A stretch of 64,000 nt of DNA from Gimesia algae (lineage in GTDB: Bacteria > Planctomycetota > Planctomycetia > Planctomycetales > Planctomycetaceae): contig NZ_CP036343.1 of NCBI RefSeq assembly GCF_007746795.1, positions 792,480 through 856,479 on the forward strand, read 5' to 3'. Numbering within the stretch: position 1 is the stretch's first letter; each line of letters begins with the position of its first letter. The notes beneath the pieces are model-generated. The model saw nothing but the letters and a program-made list of their open reading frames with translations, ran no database searches and was not told the origin of the DNA. Shown here piece after piece: positions 29,186 through 38,063 of this stretch. Both the position numbers and the translations under genes were made by a program.

Positions 29186-29193
29186 GATCTGCT

Positions 29194-29790
29194 TTAAGTT
29201 TCCAGTTCTACATTCCAGTAGGTCTCGCTGATAAATCGAGACCAGCTGTCGATCCGCATGTTCTGCATTGCATAGAATGGTTTCCATTTCGGACGAACCG
29301 GTTCCTTCTGCAGTTTCATCCCTGCCTGTCCTGGCGTTCGGGCTGCTTTACGTGAATTGCATTCCACGCAAGCCAGCACACAGTTACTCCAGGAAGTCTC
29401 CCCCCCCTGGGCACGGGGAGTGACGTGGTCGATCGTCAACTCTTCACTACCGGGCTGACAACCACAATACTGGCAGGTGAAATGGTCACGTTTAAAAACA
29501 TTTCGTCGACTGAATGTCACCACGTTGCGGGGCACTCGGTCGTACTTCAATAGTGTGATCACTTCCGGAACCCGGAATCGGGAATGACTGCTCTGGATCG
29601 CCAGTTCGTCATCCTCTGGTTTGAGCTGTGCCCAATCGGCCCAGGAATAGGTCTGGTAGTCAGACGGATCAACAATCCGTGCCGTCTCATTCCAGATTTT
29701 GACCACAGCCCGGGCAACCGTCGTTACACCGACGGGCTGCCAGTTTCGGTTGAGTATCAGCGTTGGCCGCTCCAGCGTTGATGACACCAT
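29194..29790 (-). CDS. HNH endonuclease family protein
   Basis: 198 residues from MVSSTLERPTLILNRNWQPV, with AGGAA upstream. The open frame continues into tRNA-His, but that extension cannot be translated usefully. The C-terminal half has the zinc-binding HNH domain: CQYCGCQPGSEELTIDHVTP, then GGETSWSNCVLACVECNSRK (two CxxC pairs, DH in the middle, N later). The N-terminal block is that of the widespread stand-alone HNH family whose cellular role is unclear. It lies just downstream of the tRNA cluster. Confidence 0.88.
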   Translation of the reverse strand: MVSSTLERPTLILNRNWQPVGVTTVARAVVKIWNETARIVDPSDYQTYSWADWAQLKPEDDELAIQSSHSRFRVPEVITLLKYDRVPRNVVTFSRRNVFKRDHFTCQYCGCQPGSEELTIDHVTPRAQGGETSWSNCVLACVECNSRKAARTPGQAGMKLQKEPVRPKWKPFYAMQNMRIDSWSRFISETYWNVELET

Positions 29791-29816
29791 GTTGGGATTC
29801 CTGTCTTTAGTAAAGG

Positions 29817-29891
29817 GGTGTTCGGGGGGAATTGAACCCGCCTCTTTAACAGTCACAGTGTTATGTGCGAAACCATTACACTACGAACACC
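29817..29891 (-). tRNA. tRNA-His (anticodon GTG)
   Basis: Anticodon stem TAACA/TGTTA with loop CTGTGAC gives GTG. The acceptor is eight pairs (GGTGTTCG/CGAACACC), including the extra G-1:C73 pair specific to tRNA-His. The T-stem GCGGG/CCCCC has one mismatch. CCA is not encoded. Confidence 0.92.
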
Positions 29892-29912
29892 ATATCGAAT
29901 CTGATTACAAAG

Positions 29913-29998
29913 CGGAAGGCATGGGATTCGAACCCACACACCCTGGCAGGCACACGCATTAGCAGTGCGGTCCGGCAAACCGTATCCGGCTACCTTCC
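29913..29998 (-). tRNA. tRNA-Ser (anticodon GCT)
   Basis: Loop CTGCTAA on a CGCA/TGCG stem, long variable arm, acceptor GGAAGGT/GCCTTCC, discriminator G. Class II length (86 bases). Confidence 0.94.
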
Positions 29999-30083
29999 AA
30001 TCTCATAAAATTTACGGTTTTTTCATCTTTTCCACCCAGGTTCTTCTCTCTTTTCAAACCGGTAGACCAGCACCTATCTCCAG

Positions 30084-30169
30084 CGGAAGCCGTGGGACTC
30101 GAACCCACAAGCACTTTTTCAGCGCCCTCTGTTTTCAAGACAGAGCCCTCATCCAGCCGGATGACTTCC
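30084..30169 (-). tRNA. tRNA-Ser (anticodon TGA)
   Basis: Anticodon stem TCTGT/ACAGA, loop CTTGAAA, long variable arm, acceptor GGAAGTC/GGCTTCC with one G-U pair, discriminator G. Class II length (86 bases). Confidence 0.94.
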
Positions 30170-30211
30170 TGATCTCTTTCAACGATTAACTGACATTTGA
30201 CACGACTTGAA

Positions 30212-30284
30212 TACCCCGTGCGGGAATTGAACCCTGCGTCTCCGGCGTGAAAGGCCAGTATCCTGTCCGTTAGAAGAACGGGGC
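30212..30284 (-). tRNA. tRNA-Glu (anticodon TTC)
   Basis: Anticodon stem CTGGC/GCCGG, loop CTTTCAC, T-arm GCAGGG-TTCAATT-CCCGC, acceptor GCCCCGT/ACGGGGT with a terminal G-U pair, discriminator A. Confidence 0.93.
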
Positions 30285-30303
30285 GTATTTTCTGATTATG
30301 AAG

Positions 30304-30375
30304 TGGATCGGGAGGTGCTCGAATCCTCGTCTGCGGTTCTTCAGACCGCCGCTAAACCATCTCAGCTACCGATCC
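30304..30375 (-). tRNA. tRNA-Phe (anticodon GAA)
   Basis: Anticodon stem GCGGT/ACCGC, loop CTGAAGA, acceptor GGATCGG/CCGATCC, discriminator A. The T-stem closing pair appears to be A-A instead of G-C. First gene of the cluster Phe-Glu-Ser-Ser-His, probably one transcript. Confidence 0.92.
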
Positions 30376-30420
30376 CTGTAAAAAAAGCCTGATGTCGCTG
30401 AACACCAGACCGATATGACG

Positions 30421-30448
30421 ATTCTAATGGAACGACCTGTAGCTACAA
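30421..30448 (-). promoter_or_regulatory. Candidate promoter of the tRNA cluster
   Basis: TTGTAG, 16 bases, TAGAAT on the minus strand, about 45 bases before tRNA-Phe. Its -10 box is identical to the one before tRNA-Lys. Confidence 0.4.
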
Positions 30449-30756
30449 CGCGAGCGAAAATTCTCCGATGGACTTTTCGCTTCTGAAACGAAGGGATTCA
30501 TGACTGCCGTTCCGTGAATCAAGATATCGCATGTTGAGTTAAACCCTCTATCTACTTTACAACTCATTCAGACGTTAATAACAACTGTCGTCTGATTTAC
30601 ATAAAGACATCGCAGATGTAGGAAAAGTTCGCACCAGTCAGTGATTTTTTTTGGGTATTGGCGAAAATGAATAGCGGTAGAAACAACATCACAAAACAAG
30701 CGCAGCGAAAACAGAACCACCTGGAATTCGTTCTTAAATAGCAGATGAAGCTTAGA
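30449..30756. other. Gap without a gene
   Basis: AT-rich sequence between the tRNA promoter and the end of the GntR gene. Frames crossing it are shadows of the regulator gene. No hairpin of note is seen. Confidence 0.35.
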
Positions 30757-31452
30757 CTACTTATTGAGAATTCGTTCCTGCATATGTTTCTCAACCACTT
30801 CAGCTGTCTTGCGAATATGCTGTTCCATCTCTGCCGCGGCCTTATCACAGTCCTGAGACTGCAGGGCGGCAATGATTGCAGTATGATCAGACAGCGCGAT
30901 TTCCTGAGCCTGGCTTTCATTATCGACGACTTCGCGAATCGCCTGTACCAGCGTATTATAACGCTGTAATTCATCCTGCAATCTCATGCTGCCACAATGT
31001 GCTGCAATCAACGAATGCAACCGAATATCCAGTGACATTGCTTTCTGCGACCAGTTGCTATTGCGTTTTTCATTGCTGATCGACACAAACTCATCTGAAA
31101 GTTCCGCCAGAAATCGTGATTCAATTTTCCCGCAAGAAGTTCGGACCGCTTCCACTTCAAGAATCCGTCGCAACTGGTAAATCTCGCGAATCTGGGTGAC
31201 ACCAAATTCCCGCATCACGGCACCCCGATTGGGAAGATTCTCCACAATTCCAATGGACGCCAGTTCGACCAGCGCCTCCCGCACCGGCGTTGCACTCACT
31301 CCAAACTGTTCTGCCAGATTCTGGATAACCATCCGATGCCCAACGGGGAAATCACCGCGGATCACTGCCGCCAGAATTCTCTGTACAACAACTTCGCGAA
31401 TATTCCCCCGAGGCACGAGAGCGAAGGAACCAGGTAGATTGGATGTCGACAT
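30757..31452 (-). CDS. GntR-family regulator (FCD/FadR type)
   Basis: 231 residues. The N-terminal winged helix (about 15-82) contains VVQRILAAVIRGDFPVGHRM, AEQFGVSATPVREALVELAS and the wing PNRGAVM. An all-helical FCD ligand domain follows, with the metal/ligand residues of the family (R in IYQLRRILEVEAV, DIRLHSLIAAHCG, SDHTAIIAALQ). It likely represses a nearby catabolic operon in response to a carboxylic acid or sugar acid. The gene pair directly upstream of its own promoter region is DUF1501/PSD1, on the same strand. Confidence 0.92.
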   Translation of the reverse strand: MSTSNLPGSFALVPRGNIREVVVQRILAAVIRGDFPVGHRMVIQNLAEQFGVSATPVREALVELASIGIVENLPNRGAVMREFGVTQIREIYQLRRILEVEAVRTSCGKIESRFLAELSDEFVSISNEKRNSNWSQKAMSLDIRLHSLIAAHCGSMRLQDELQRYNTLVQAIREVVDNESQAQEIALSDHTAIIAALQSQDCDKAAAEMEQHIRKTAEVVEKHMQERILNK

Positions 31453-31600
31453 AACACTTCCTCAAACAGCCTTGTAAAGGCTTATCATAAATAGACTAAG
31501 ACGTCGTGTATATTATATATGATTCGTTGAGGAGAGAAAAGGAGTGTCTGGAAAGAACTCGAAAGAGGAGGACGACAAAGAAAGCAGGTAACGCCTGGTA

Positions 31601-32992
31601 TCAGGCAATGATGTTTTGTACAACCTCGCCAGCGACATCCGTCAGTCGGAAATCCCGACCGGAATAATGATAGGTCAATCGCTCGTGATTGATACCCATC
31701 AGATGCAAAATCGTCGCGTGCAGATCGTGGACATGAACCTTATCCTGCATCGCGCGGAAGCCAAATTCATCCGACTCCCCATGCACGGTTCCCCCTTTGA
31801 TGCCACCGCCGGCCAGCCACATACAGAATCCGAATGGATTATGATCACGACCGTTGATGCCTCCCTGTGCAGTCGGGGTACGACCAAATTCGCCTCCCCA
31901 GACAACCAGCGTTTCGTCCAGCAGTCCGCGCTGCTTCAGGTCGGTCAACAGTTGTGCGATTGGCTGATCAATGTCTTTACACAAACGTTCATTGCTCTTA
32001 TCGTGATTGCTGTGCGTATCCCAGGGCTGTCGATTCCCATAGTAAACCTGCACAAACCGCACGCCACGCTCACTCAAACGACGAGATAATAAACAGGCCT
32101 TGGAGAACTCACTCTTCCCGTATGCTTCCTGAAGCTTCTCGGGTTCGCGCGAGATATCAAACGCATCGGTCGCCGCGAACTGCATCCGGTAAGCCAGTTC
32201 CATCGATTTGATCCGTGTCTCCAGTTCATTATCGCCGGCTCGTTTTGCCAGATGCTGCTGATTGATCGCCTGAACCAGATCCAGCTGCTTCTTCTGCTCA
32301 GTAGAAGACATCACTTCATTTTTCAGATACGGAATCATCTGTTCGGGAGTCAGGTCTTTATTGTTGATATGTGTTGCCTGATGTTTGCCAGGGAGAAAGG
32401 CACTGCCCCAGAGTTTGGGGCCCACCACTGGTTTACCCGGGCATAACGCCAGGAATCCGGGCAGATTCTGATTTTCTGTTCCCAGTCCGTAAGTCAGCCA
32501 TGATCCCAGACTGGGGCGTGTGGGCGTCAATGTCCCCAGATTCATCATGCATAACGCTGGCGCATGATTCGGGAAGTCAGTGTGCATCGAGCGAATCACT
32601 GCCATGTCGTCGATGTGCTTTGCAATTTTCGAAAAATGCTCTGAGACCGGTATCCCGGATTTTCCCGCTTTAACGAATTTCACCGGGGAAGGCATCAACC
32701 CCATTGTTTTGGATGCAGTCCGAATATTCGCCGAAGCAGGCCGCTGGCCTTCATATTTCTTCAACAATGGTTTCGGATCAAAGGTGTCCATCTGAGAAGG
32801 ACCACCGCTCATAAACAGAAAGATCACTCGCTTCGCTTTGGGGGCGAAATGAGGCGTCTGCTGGGGAACTTTCTGAGAGGCCCCCTCGGCTGAAGCCAGC
32901 ATGCCAGCCAGGCTCATCATGCCAAAGCCACTACCGACTTTCTCCAGGATTTCACGACGATTGAACAGGTCCTGTCCGTTGAAATTCATCAT
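31601..32992 (-). CDS. DUF1501 family secreted protein
   Basis: 463 residues. The N-terminus has a Tat-like start (LFNRREILEKVGSGFGMMSL) followed by AKRVIFLFMSGGPSQMDTFD, then WGGEFGRTPTAQGGINGRDH and the end HDLHATILHLMGINHERLTY with HYSGRDFRLTDVAG. The family has the alkaline-phosphatase/sulfatase-like fold and unknown substrates. It lies 58 bases downstream of the PSD1 gene 33051-36284, the usual planctomycete pairing, so they form an operon. Function is probably periplasmic. Confidence 0.93.
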   Translation of the reverse strand: MMNFNGQDLFNRREILEKVGSGFGMMSLAGMLASAEGASQKVPQQTPHFAPKAKRVIFLFMSGGPSQMDTFDPKPLLKKYEGQRPASANIRTASKTMGLMPSPVKFVKAGKSGIPVSEHFSKIAKHIDDMAVIRSMHTDFPNHAPALCMMNLGTLTPTRPSLGSWLTYGLGTENQNLPGFLALCPGKPVVGPKLWGSAFLPGKHQATHINNKDLTPEQMIPYLKNEVMSSTEQKKQLDLVQAINQQHLAKRAGDNELETRIKSMELAYRMQFAATDAFDISREPEKLQEAYGKSEFSKACLLSRRLSERGVRFVQVYYGNRQPWDTHSNHDKSNERLCKDIDQPIAQLLTDLKQRGLLDETLVVWGGEFGRTPTAQGGINGRDHNPFGFCMWLAGGGIKGGTVHGESDEFGFRAMQDKVHVHDLHATILHLMGINHERLTYHYSGRDFRLTDVAGEVVQNIIA

Positions 32993-33050
32993 AGCTCAGA
33001 TCTCGTTATTAATTCGAAAGAATCGCTGACTGACTGGAATCACTCCATCA

Positions 33051-36000
33051 TCAGTCAACATACATCATTTCATTACTGCACAATAACGCCAGGCAGTATC
33101 GCTGCCAGCTTGTCAATTGTTTCGGGTCGATATCCTGACGTCCTTCATAGACTCCGTTATGTTTGTTACCCGTGATATCTGCCGCCTGTGACAAGTTTGG
33201 ATTGTCTGTCCGCAAAGGCCAGCAGGAAAGGGGATCGGAAGCCAAAATCGAAGCCACATAATCTGCATGCGCCAGTTGATCCTGTTTCAGTTTTGCAGCA
33301 GCGAAATGTTTCTGCACTTCCTCTGTATTCAAAACACGATTGAAAACGGCCACTGCTCCCAGTTGTCCCTGGAAATTCGAGAAATTATCATTGCGGCCGG
33401 CGATGATCAACTCCGCCACACCATCTGCATACCCGGGTTCTGCTTCGCCTATGATTTCCGGTTTAGGGTCGCCATTCAGATAGACGGCAATCTGCTTCTG
33501 ATCGCGAATCAACACCACATGATTCCACGTACCTGGCTGAATCACCGTCGTTCCAAATAAGGAATCCCGCTTCAAATCGCCGTTATAAAAGAACAGGCGT
33601 CCGGCTTTTTTCGGTCGATACTTCCCGGCAATTCCCAGATGATCTCCAGCAGCCTTCGCAGCAGAATCTTTCCCCCGCGAGAAGAAGTAGCCAGTAATAA
33701 TCCGCTGCTCATTGGGAATCTGGTTCTTGACCCAGAGCTCCACCGAGTAGGAATCTCCCAGCGATTTCACATCTGCCTTCATTCGCTTGCCGGCAAATGT
33801 GGGAATCTGCTCGATTTGATTGTCTGACTCACCCGCAGTATCACTGTTTTCCAGGAATTTCAGACCAATCTGCATTTCGGACGAAGTCGGTTCCCGCGAG
33901 AACAATAATTGATAAACACCATCAATCCGCTTTTCAGAAGACTCACCTTCCAGTCGGGTCGCCAGTTGCTGTGCCTGCTGTCTGACAAAAGGAGAATTCA
34001 ACACAAACAGCTGCTGTAGCGGTGTCGTCGTTTTTGAGCGACGAGCCGCATGAATCGCGGGATCGGGAAAATCATAAGACTGCAGGAACGTGCTCAATTT
34101 ATGCCGGGAAACCGTGGCATAAATGCCACGTCGCTGAAACGTGGGATCATCAATATCACCAGAGGGACCTGCCTGTCTCGCATCCAAATTATTTCCTGCT
34201 GCCAGTAATGCATCACGATAAATCTCGGCTTCCAGTCGCCGACGATTGAAATACGAGAGCAACCTGTTGTTTGGATCCTGCTTCTTTTGAGTTTCCGACA
34301 GTTCGATATTGGAGGACTGTTGATACGTCGCCGACAGCATGATCAGTCGGTGCAGTTTTTTCAGCGACCAGCCCTCATCCATAAACCAGACAGACAGATC
34401 GTCCAGCAGTTCCGGATGACTGGGCAGGGAACCGGTTTTCCCATAATTACTCGGCGTATCGACCAGTCCTTCCCCAAAATGATGCTGCCAGATCCGATTC
34501 ACCATCACCCGAGCGGTGAGGGGATTCTCGCGACTGGCGATTTTCTGAGCCAGCTCCAGACGACCACTGCCTTTCTGGAATGGTTCCGGCTGTCCCTCAG
34601 ACAGCACACGTACAAAACGACGGGGAACCAGATCTCCCAGATTGGCCGCATTTCCTCGAATGAATACATTCAGGTCGCGAGGCTTGGGATAATACACGAT
34701 CTTCATCTTATCTTCAGTGATCTCTTCCACCCGCACCTGTTCTTCGGTCAAAGCATTCGCCAGAGGCAACTCAAAACCGGGTGTCGATTTCTTGATCTCT
34801 GCCGCCTGCGCTTTATTCTCTTTGATCGTCTTATTATGAGCGGCGATCAACGCTGTATTCTGCTTCAATTCTTCCGGAGGAACCGGAAATTTGATTGTCG
34901 TCTGTTTTTTCAGATCCGGTCGCGAAGCAATCAACGGGAACTCGGCTTTGCCGGCCTGTTTGATGATCTGCTTCAGCTCTGTATTCCGCTTCGTCAATGT
35001 TTTGACTTTCGCAGCCAGGTCTGTATTCACTTTGTTTAAAGCTTCTACTTTATCTCGGGCTGGTTGAGTCTTCGCGACTTCTTCATCAGGGATAATCGGT
35101 CGCGTCGTCTGCCTGATAGATGCGAAGACACCGGCGATGCCATAATAGTCTTCCACGGTTAACGGATCATATTTGTGATCGTGACAGCGGGCACAGGCCA
35201 TCGTCAGGCCCAGTAATCCCCGACACAAACTGTCAACACGATCTTCCCAGTCATCTGCATAGCGATTTTCCAGAGTGAGCTGTGACAGAGCGACTTCCTT
35301 GTGATAGGAAGGCCCCAGCCCCATGAACCCCAGGGCAGGGTAGTCCTCGGGCCCCGTCTCCGGCAGAAAGTCAGTTGCCAGCTGACGAATCACAAATTCA
35401 TCGTAAGGCATATCTTCATTGAACGCCTTGACCACCCAGTCACGATAACGATAGGCGTAAGGAAACGGACCATTGTGTGGGCCCATGTTCGTATTATCTT
35501 CCGCGTAACGCGCGACATCCAACCAGTGTCGACCCCAGCGTTCGCCGTAGTGGGGTGACTGTAACAGCTGATCGATCACCCGAGCATACGCGTCCGGAGA
35601 TTGATCTTTCACAAACGCATTTACCTCAGCAGGCGTGGGAGGCAGACCGATCAAATCAAAATACGCACGACGAATCAGAGTCTGTTTCGTAGCAGCGGGC
35701 GCAGGCGAGAAGCCTTTCGCTTCCTGCGCTGCTAAAATGAATGTATCAATTTTATTTTGAGGCCAGGCTTTCTGTTTCACCTTGGGAGCAGGGTAATGGC
35801 GTGGAGATTGAAACGACCAGAACTCGCGGGCCTTGTCGAAATCGATTTCCGTCTTTGCCGTTTTCTTTGATTTCTCTGTCCGCGGGTCAGCGGCCCCCAT
35901 CGCGATCCATTTTTCGAAGTCCGCAATAATCGCATCAGACAGCTTCCCCTTGGGAGGCATCTGATAGCTGTCTTCGCCATACTTCATCGTTTCCAGCAGC

Positions 36001-36284
36001 AGGCTCTCATCTGGTTTTCCAGGAACCAGAGCCGTACCCGAATCACCGCCATCCAGCAGTCCCTGCTGTGAATCAACAAGCAGACTGCCTTTCAGGTTTT
36101 TCGAATCCGCGGAATGGCATTCGTAACAATGCTTTATCAGAACCGGTCGGATCTTCTTCTCGAAGAAATCCAACTGCTGCTGAGTCGGTTCAGAACCGGC
36201 AGCCGAGAGCGAAACAGCGGAGCAGAGAAACAGGCTCGTGCATACGATGACAGCTGTCACTTTTCGCAAAGTTTTCATAGTCAT
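33051..36284 (-). CDS. PSCyt1-DUF1549-DUF1553 protein with nested LamG domain
   Basis: 1077 residues. After a signal peptide comes the planctomycete cytochrome C domain (about 38-135) with heme motif CYECH and LVPGKPDESLLLE. DUF1549 (about 165-400) has RRAYFDLIGLPPTPAEV, YGERWGRHWLDVARYAED and [11 protein letters not shown] (a second CxxCH). DUF1553 (about 575-1077) has NPLTARVMVNRIWQHHFGEG and TPLQQLFVLNSPFVRQQA. A LamG/concanavalin-like domain (about 835-1005: SYSVELWVKN, GTWNHVVLIRDQKQIAVYLN) lies just before the DUF1553 end motif ALLCSNEMMYVD. Probably a periplasmic glycan-processing or redox protein; activity unproven. Confidence 0.93.
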   Translation of the reverse strand: MTMKTLRKVTAVIVCTSLFLCSAVSLSAAGSEPTQQQLDFFEKKIRPVLIKHCYECHSADSKNLKGSLLVDSQQGLLDGGDSGTALVPGKPDESLLLETMKYGEDSYQMPPKGKLSDAIIADFEKWIAMGAADPRTEKSKKTAKTEIDFDKAREFWSFQSPRHYPAPKVKQKAWPQNKIDTFILAAQEAKGFSPAPAATKQTLIRRAYFDLIGLPPTPAEVNAFVKDQSPDAYARVIDQLLQSPHYGERWGRHWLDVARYAEDNTNMGPHNGPFPYAYRYRDWVVKAFNEDMPYDEFVIRQLATDFLPETGPEDYPALGFMGLGPSYHKEVALSQLTLENRYADDWEDRVDSLCRGLLGLTMACARCHDHKYDPLTVEDYYGIAGVFASIRQTTRPIIPDEEVAKTQPARDKVEALNKVNTDLAAKVKTLTKRNTELKQIIKQAGKAEFPLIASRPDLKKQTTIKFPVPPEELKQNTALIAAHNKTIKENKAQAAEIKKSTPGFELPLANALTEEQVRVEEITEDKMKIVYYPKPRDLNVFIRGNAANLGDLVPRRFVRVLSEGQPEPFQKGSGRLELAQKIASRENPLTARVMVNRIWQHHFGEGLVDTPSNYGKTGSLPSHPELLDDLSVWFMDEGWSLKKLHRLIMLSATYQQSSNIELSETQKKQDPNNRLLSYFNRRRLEAEIYRDALLAAGNNLDARQAGPSGDIDDPTFQRRGIYATVSRHKLSTFLQSYDFPDPAIHAARRSKTTTPLQQLFVLNSPFVRQQAQQLATRLEGESSEKRIDGVYQLLFSREPTSSEMQIGLKFLENSDTAGESDNQIEQIPTFAGKRMKADVKSLGDSYSVELWVKNQIPNEQRIITGYFFSRGKDSAAKAAGDHLGIAGKYRPKKAGRLFFYNGDLKRDSLFGTTVIQPGTWNHVVLIRDQKQIAVYLNGDPKPEIIGEAEPGYADGVAELIIAGRNDNFSNFQGQLGAVAVFNRVLNTEEVQKHFAAAKLKQDQLAHADYVASILASDPLSCWPLRTDNPNLSQAADITGNKHNGVYEGRQDIDPKQLTSWQRYCLALLCSNEMMYVD

Positions 36285-36623
36285 GTCTACGATGTTAAAG
36301 TCAGGTGGGAAAAAGCCGCGCAGGCTGGGGATGATTCAACTGTATCTCGTTAATTCACAATCAGATACATCAAGTCATTTTTATATCGTATCGGGAATTC
36401 CGTCGGATAACAATATAATATTTAAAAAAGGCTCAGCAATAGGGAAAGATTCACAGAATTCCACTGTTTCACAGTATTTACTCTGATAACCTGTATTGAA
36501 CCTCCCCCAACGCGACGTTAGTCTTGAAAATACATGTTGGTCAAGAAAACAACCGGCATGCAGGGCATTGTGATCCAGGTCGATTTACTCTGATTTAAAA
36601 CACCTCTGACGTAAGGACTTGCC
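36285..36623. other. Divergent intergenic region PSD1 / BNR protein
   Basis: An AT-rich stretch holding the leaders of both genes. A ribosome site (AAGGA) precedes the ATG at 36624. I see no small gene and no repeat family member. Confidence 0.4.
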
Positions 36624-37814
36624 ATGATTCCTCAAGTGGACCTCTCTGCAAAACTGGCAGTGATCTTCGCCCTGAGCTTCAGCAGTCACATCAACTGCCT
36701 GAACGCAGCCGATCCCCCCAGACAGGCTCCCAAAGCTCCCGGGTTCACCATTCCTTATATCGATCTCGATGCTCAGTCGCATCGCCAGACCGTCGTTGAT
36801 CGCGAAGAAAATCAGTACCTCGGCCATCCTACCACCGTTCTTCTTGAAGACAACAAAACCATACTCTGCGTTTATCCCAAAGGTCACGGGAAGGGGGGCA
36901 TTGTTTATAAACGCTCCACCGATGCCGGAAAAACCTGGAGCGATCGTCTGCCCACTCCCGCTTCCTGGGCCACCTCGCGCGAAGTCCCCACGCTGCATCG
37001 CGTTGTCGATGCCTCCGGTAAAAAACGTATCATCATGTTCTCCGGACTGTATCCCGCTCGCATGGCAGTCACCGAAGATGACGGCAAAACCTGGAGCGAA
37101 CTCAAACCGATCGGCGACTGGGGCGGCATCGTCGTCATGGGTGGTGTCGAACCACTCAACACCGGCAAAGGCCATTACATGGCTCTGTTCCACGATGACG
37201 GTCGCTTCATCTCTAATGATTCCAAACAGGAATCACCGGTCGTGTTCACCCTGTATAAAACACTCTCCACCGATGGCGGCTTAACCTGGTCCGCCCCGGA
37301 AGCGATTCACAAATCATCCGAATATCATATCTGCGAGCCCGGCATCATTCGCTCGCCCGATGGCAAACAACTCGCCGTCCTCCTCCGCGAAAACAGTCGC
37401 CGCCACAATTCACAAATCATCTTCTCCAACGATGAAGGTAAAACCTGGACCGCACCCCGCGATCTACCCGGTTCATTGAACGGCGATCGCCACACCGGCA
37501 AATACGATCCCGTCAGCGGTCGTTTGCTCATCTCCTTTCGCAGTAACACACCCAAAGGGCACACCGCTCCCACCGAAGGAGACTGGGTCGCCTGGGTGGG
37601 AACTTACGATGATCTCGTCAACGGCAAAGAAGGCCAGTACCACGTCCGTCTCAAAGACAACACCAAAGGCGCCGACTGCGCCTATCCCGGCGTCGAAGTC
37701 CTCCCCGATGGCACCTTCATTATCACCACCTACGGTCACTGGGAAAAAAACAAAGCTCCTTTTATCCTCAGTATCCAACTCAAACTGGCGGAACTAGACG
37801 AACTGGCAAAATAA
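36624..37814 (+). CDS. Secreted BNR/sialidase-fold protein
   Basis: 396 residues with a signal peptide (about 1-28, LAVIFALSFSSHINCLNAAD). Propeller blades with Asp-boxes: STDAGKTWSDRL, TEDDGKTWSEL, STDGGLTWSAPE and SNDEGKTWTAPR. Also an FRIP-like HPTTVLLED start and R in LLREN. It belongs to the exo-alpha-sialidase-like group common in planctomycetes; the true substrate is open. It is divergent from the PSD1 gene and convergent with the MFS transporter. Confidence 0.87.
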   Translation: MIPQVDLSAKLAVIFALSFSSHINCLNAADPPRQAPKAPGFTIPYIDLDAQSHRQTVVDREENQYLGHPTTVLLEDNKTILCVYPKGHGKGGIVYKRSTDAGKTWSDRLPTPASWATSREVPTLHRVVDASGKKRIIMFSGLYPARMAVTEDDGKTWSELKPIGDWGGIVVMGGVEPLNTGKGHYMALFHDDGRFISNDSKQESPVVFTLYKTLSTDGGLTWSAPEAIHKSSEYHICEPGIIRSPDGKQLAVLLRENSRRHNSQIIFSNDEGKTWTAPRDLPGSLNGDRHTGKYDPVSGRLLISFRSNTPKGHTAPTEGDWVAWVGTYDDLVNGKEGQYHVRLKDNTKGADCAYPGVEVLPDGTFIITTYGHWEKNKAPFILSIQLKLAELDELAK

Positions 37815-37847
37815 TCAATCAACGGTTGCACTAAACCTCTTCCAACA

Positions 37848-37906
37848 AAAAAGGGGTGGTCCCGAATGTAATTCGGGATTGCCGCAGGCAACAGGAAGCT
37901 GACAGT
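37848..37906 (+). repeat. Partial repeat-B-like element
   Basis: GGGGTGGTCCCGAATGTAAT and TTCGGG form the same hairpin type as the repeat-B left end. It is followed by TTGCCGCAGGCAACAGG. It ends near the stop of the MFS gene. Confidence 0.5.
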
Positions 37907-38063
37907 GTAAGCCCGCAATGAAGTGTAACTTTCCCATCTTCAATCTCATTCACAAACTACAGGTCCATAAATCCTGTATTGACAGGTAGTCAATATCAGG
38001 TGAGCACACCAACGAGTGTGCGTACCACTTGAACCAACGTGCCATTCCAAGTCTGAAAAGACA

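Noticed and set aside
29791-29856. N-terminal extension of the HNH gene
   Set aside because: It would start inside tRNA-His and lacks a ribosome site; the ATG at 29790 has AGGAA upstream.
31453-31600. GntR operator around TGTATATTATATATGA near 31507
   Set aside because: AT-rich and only weakly symmetric; not enough to call a site.
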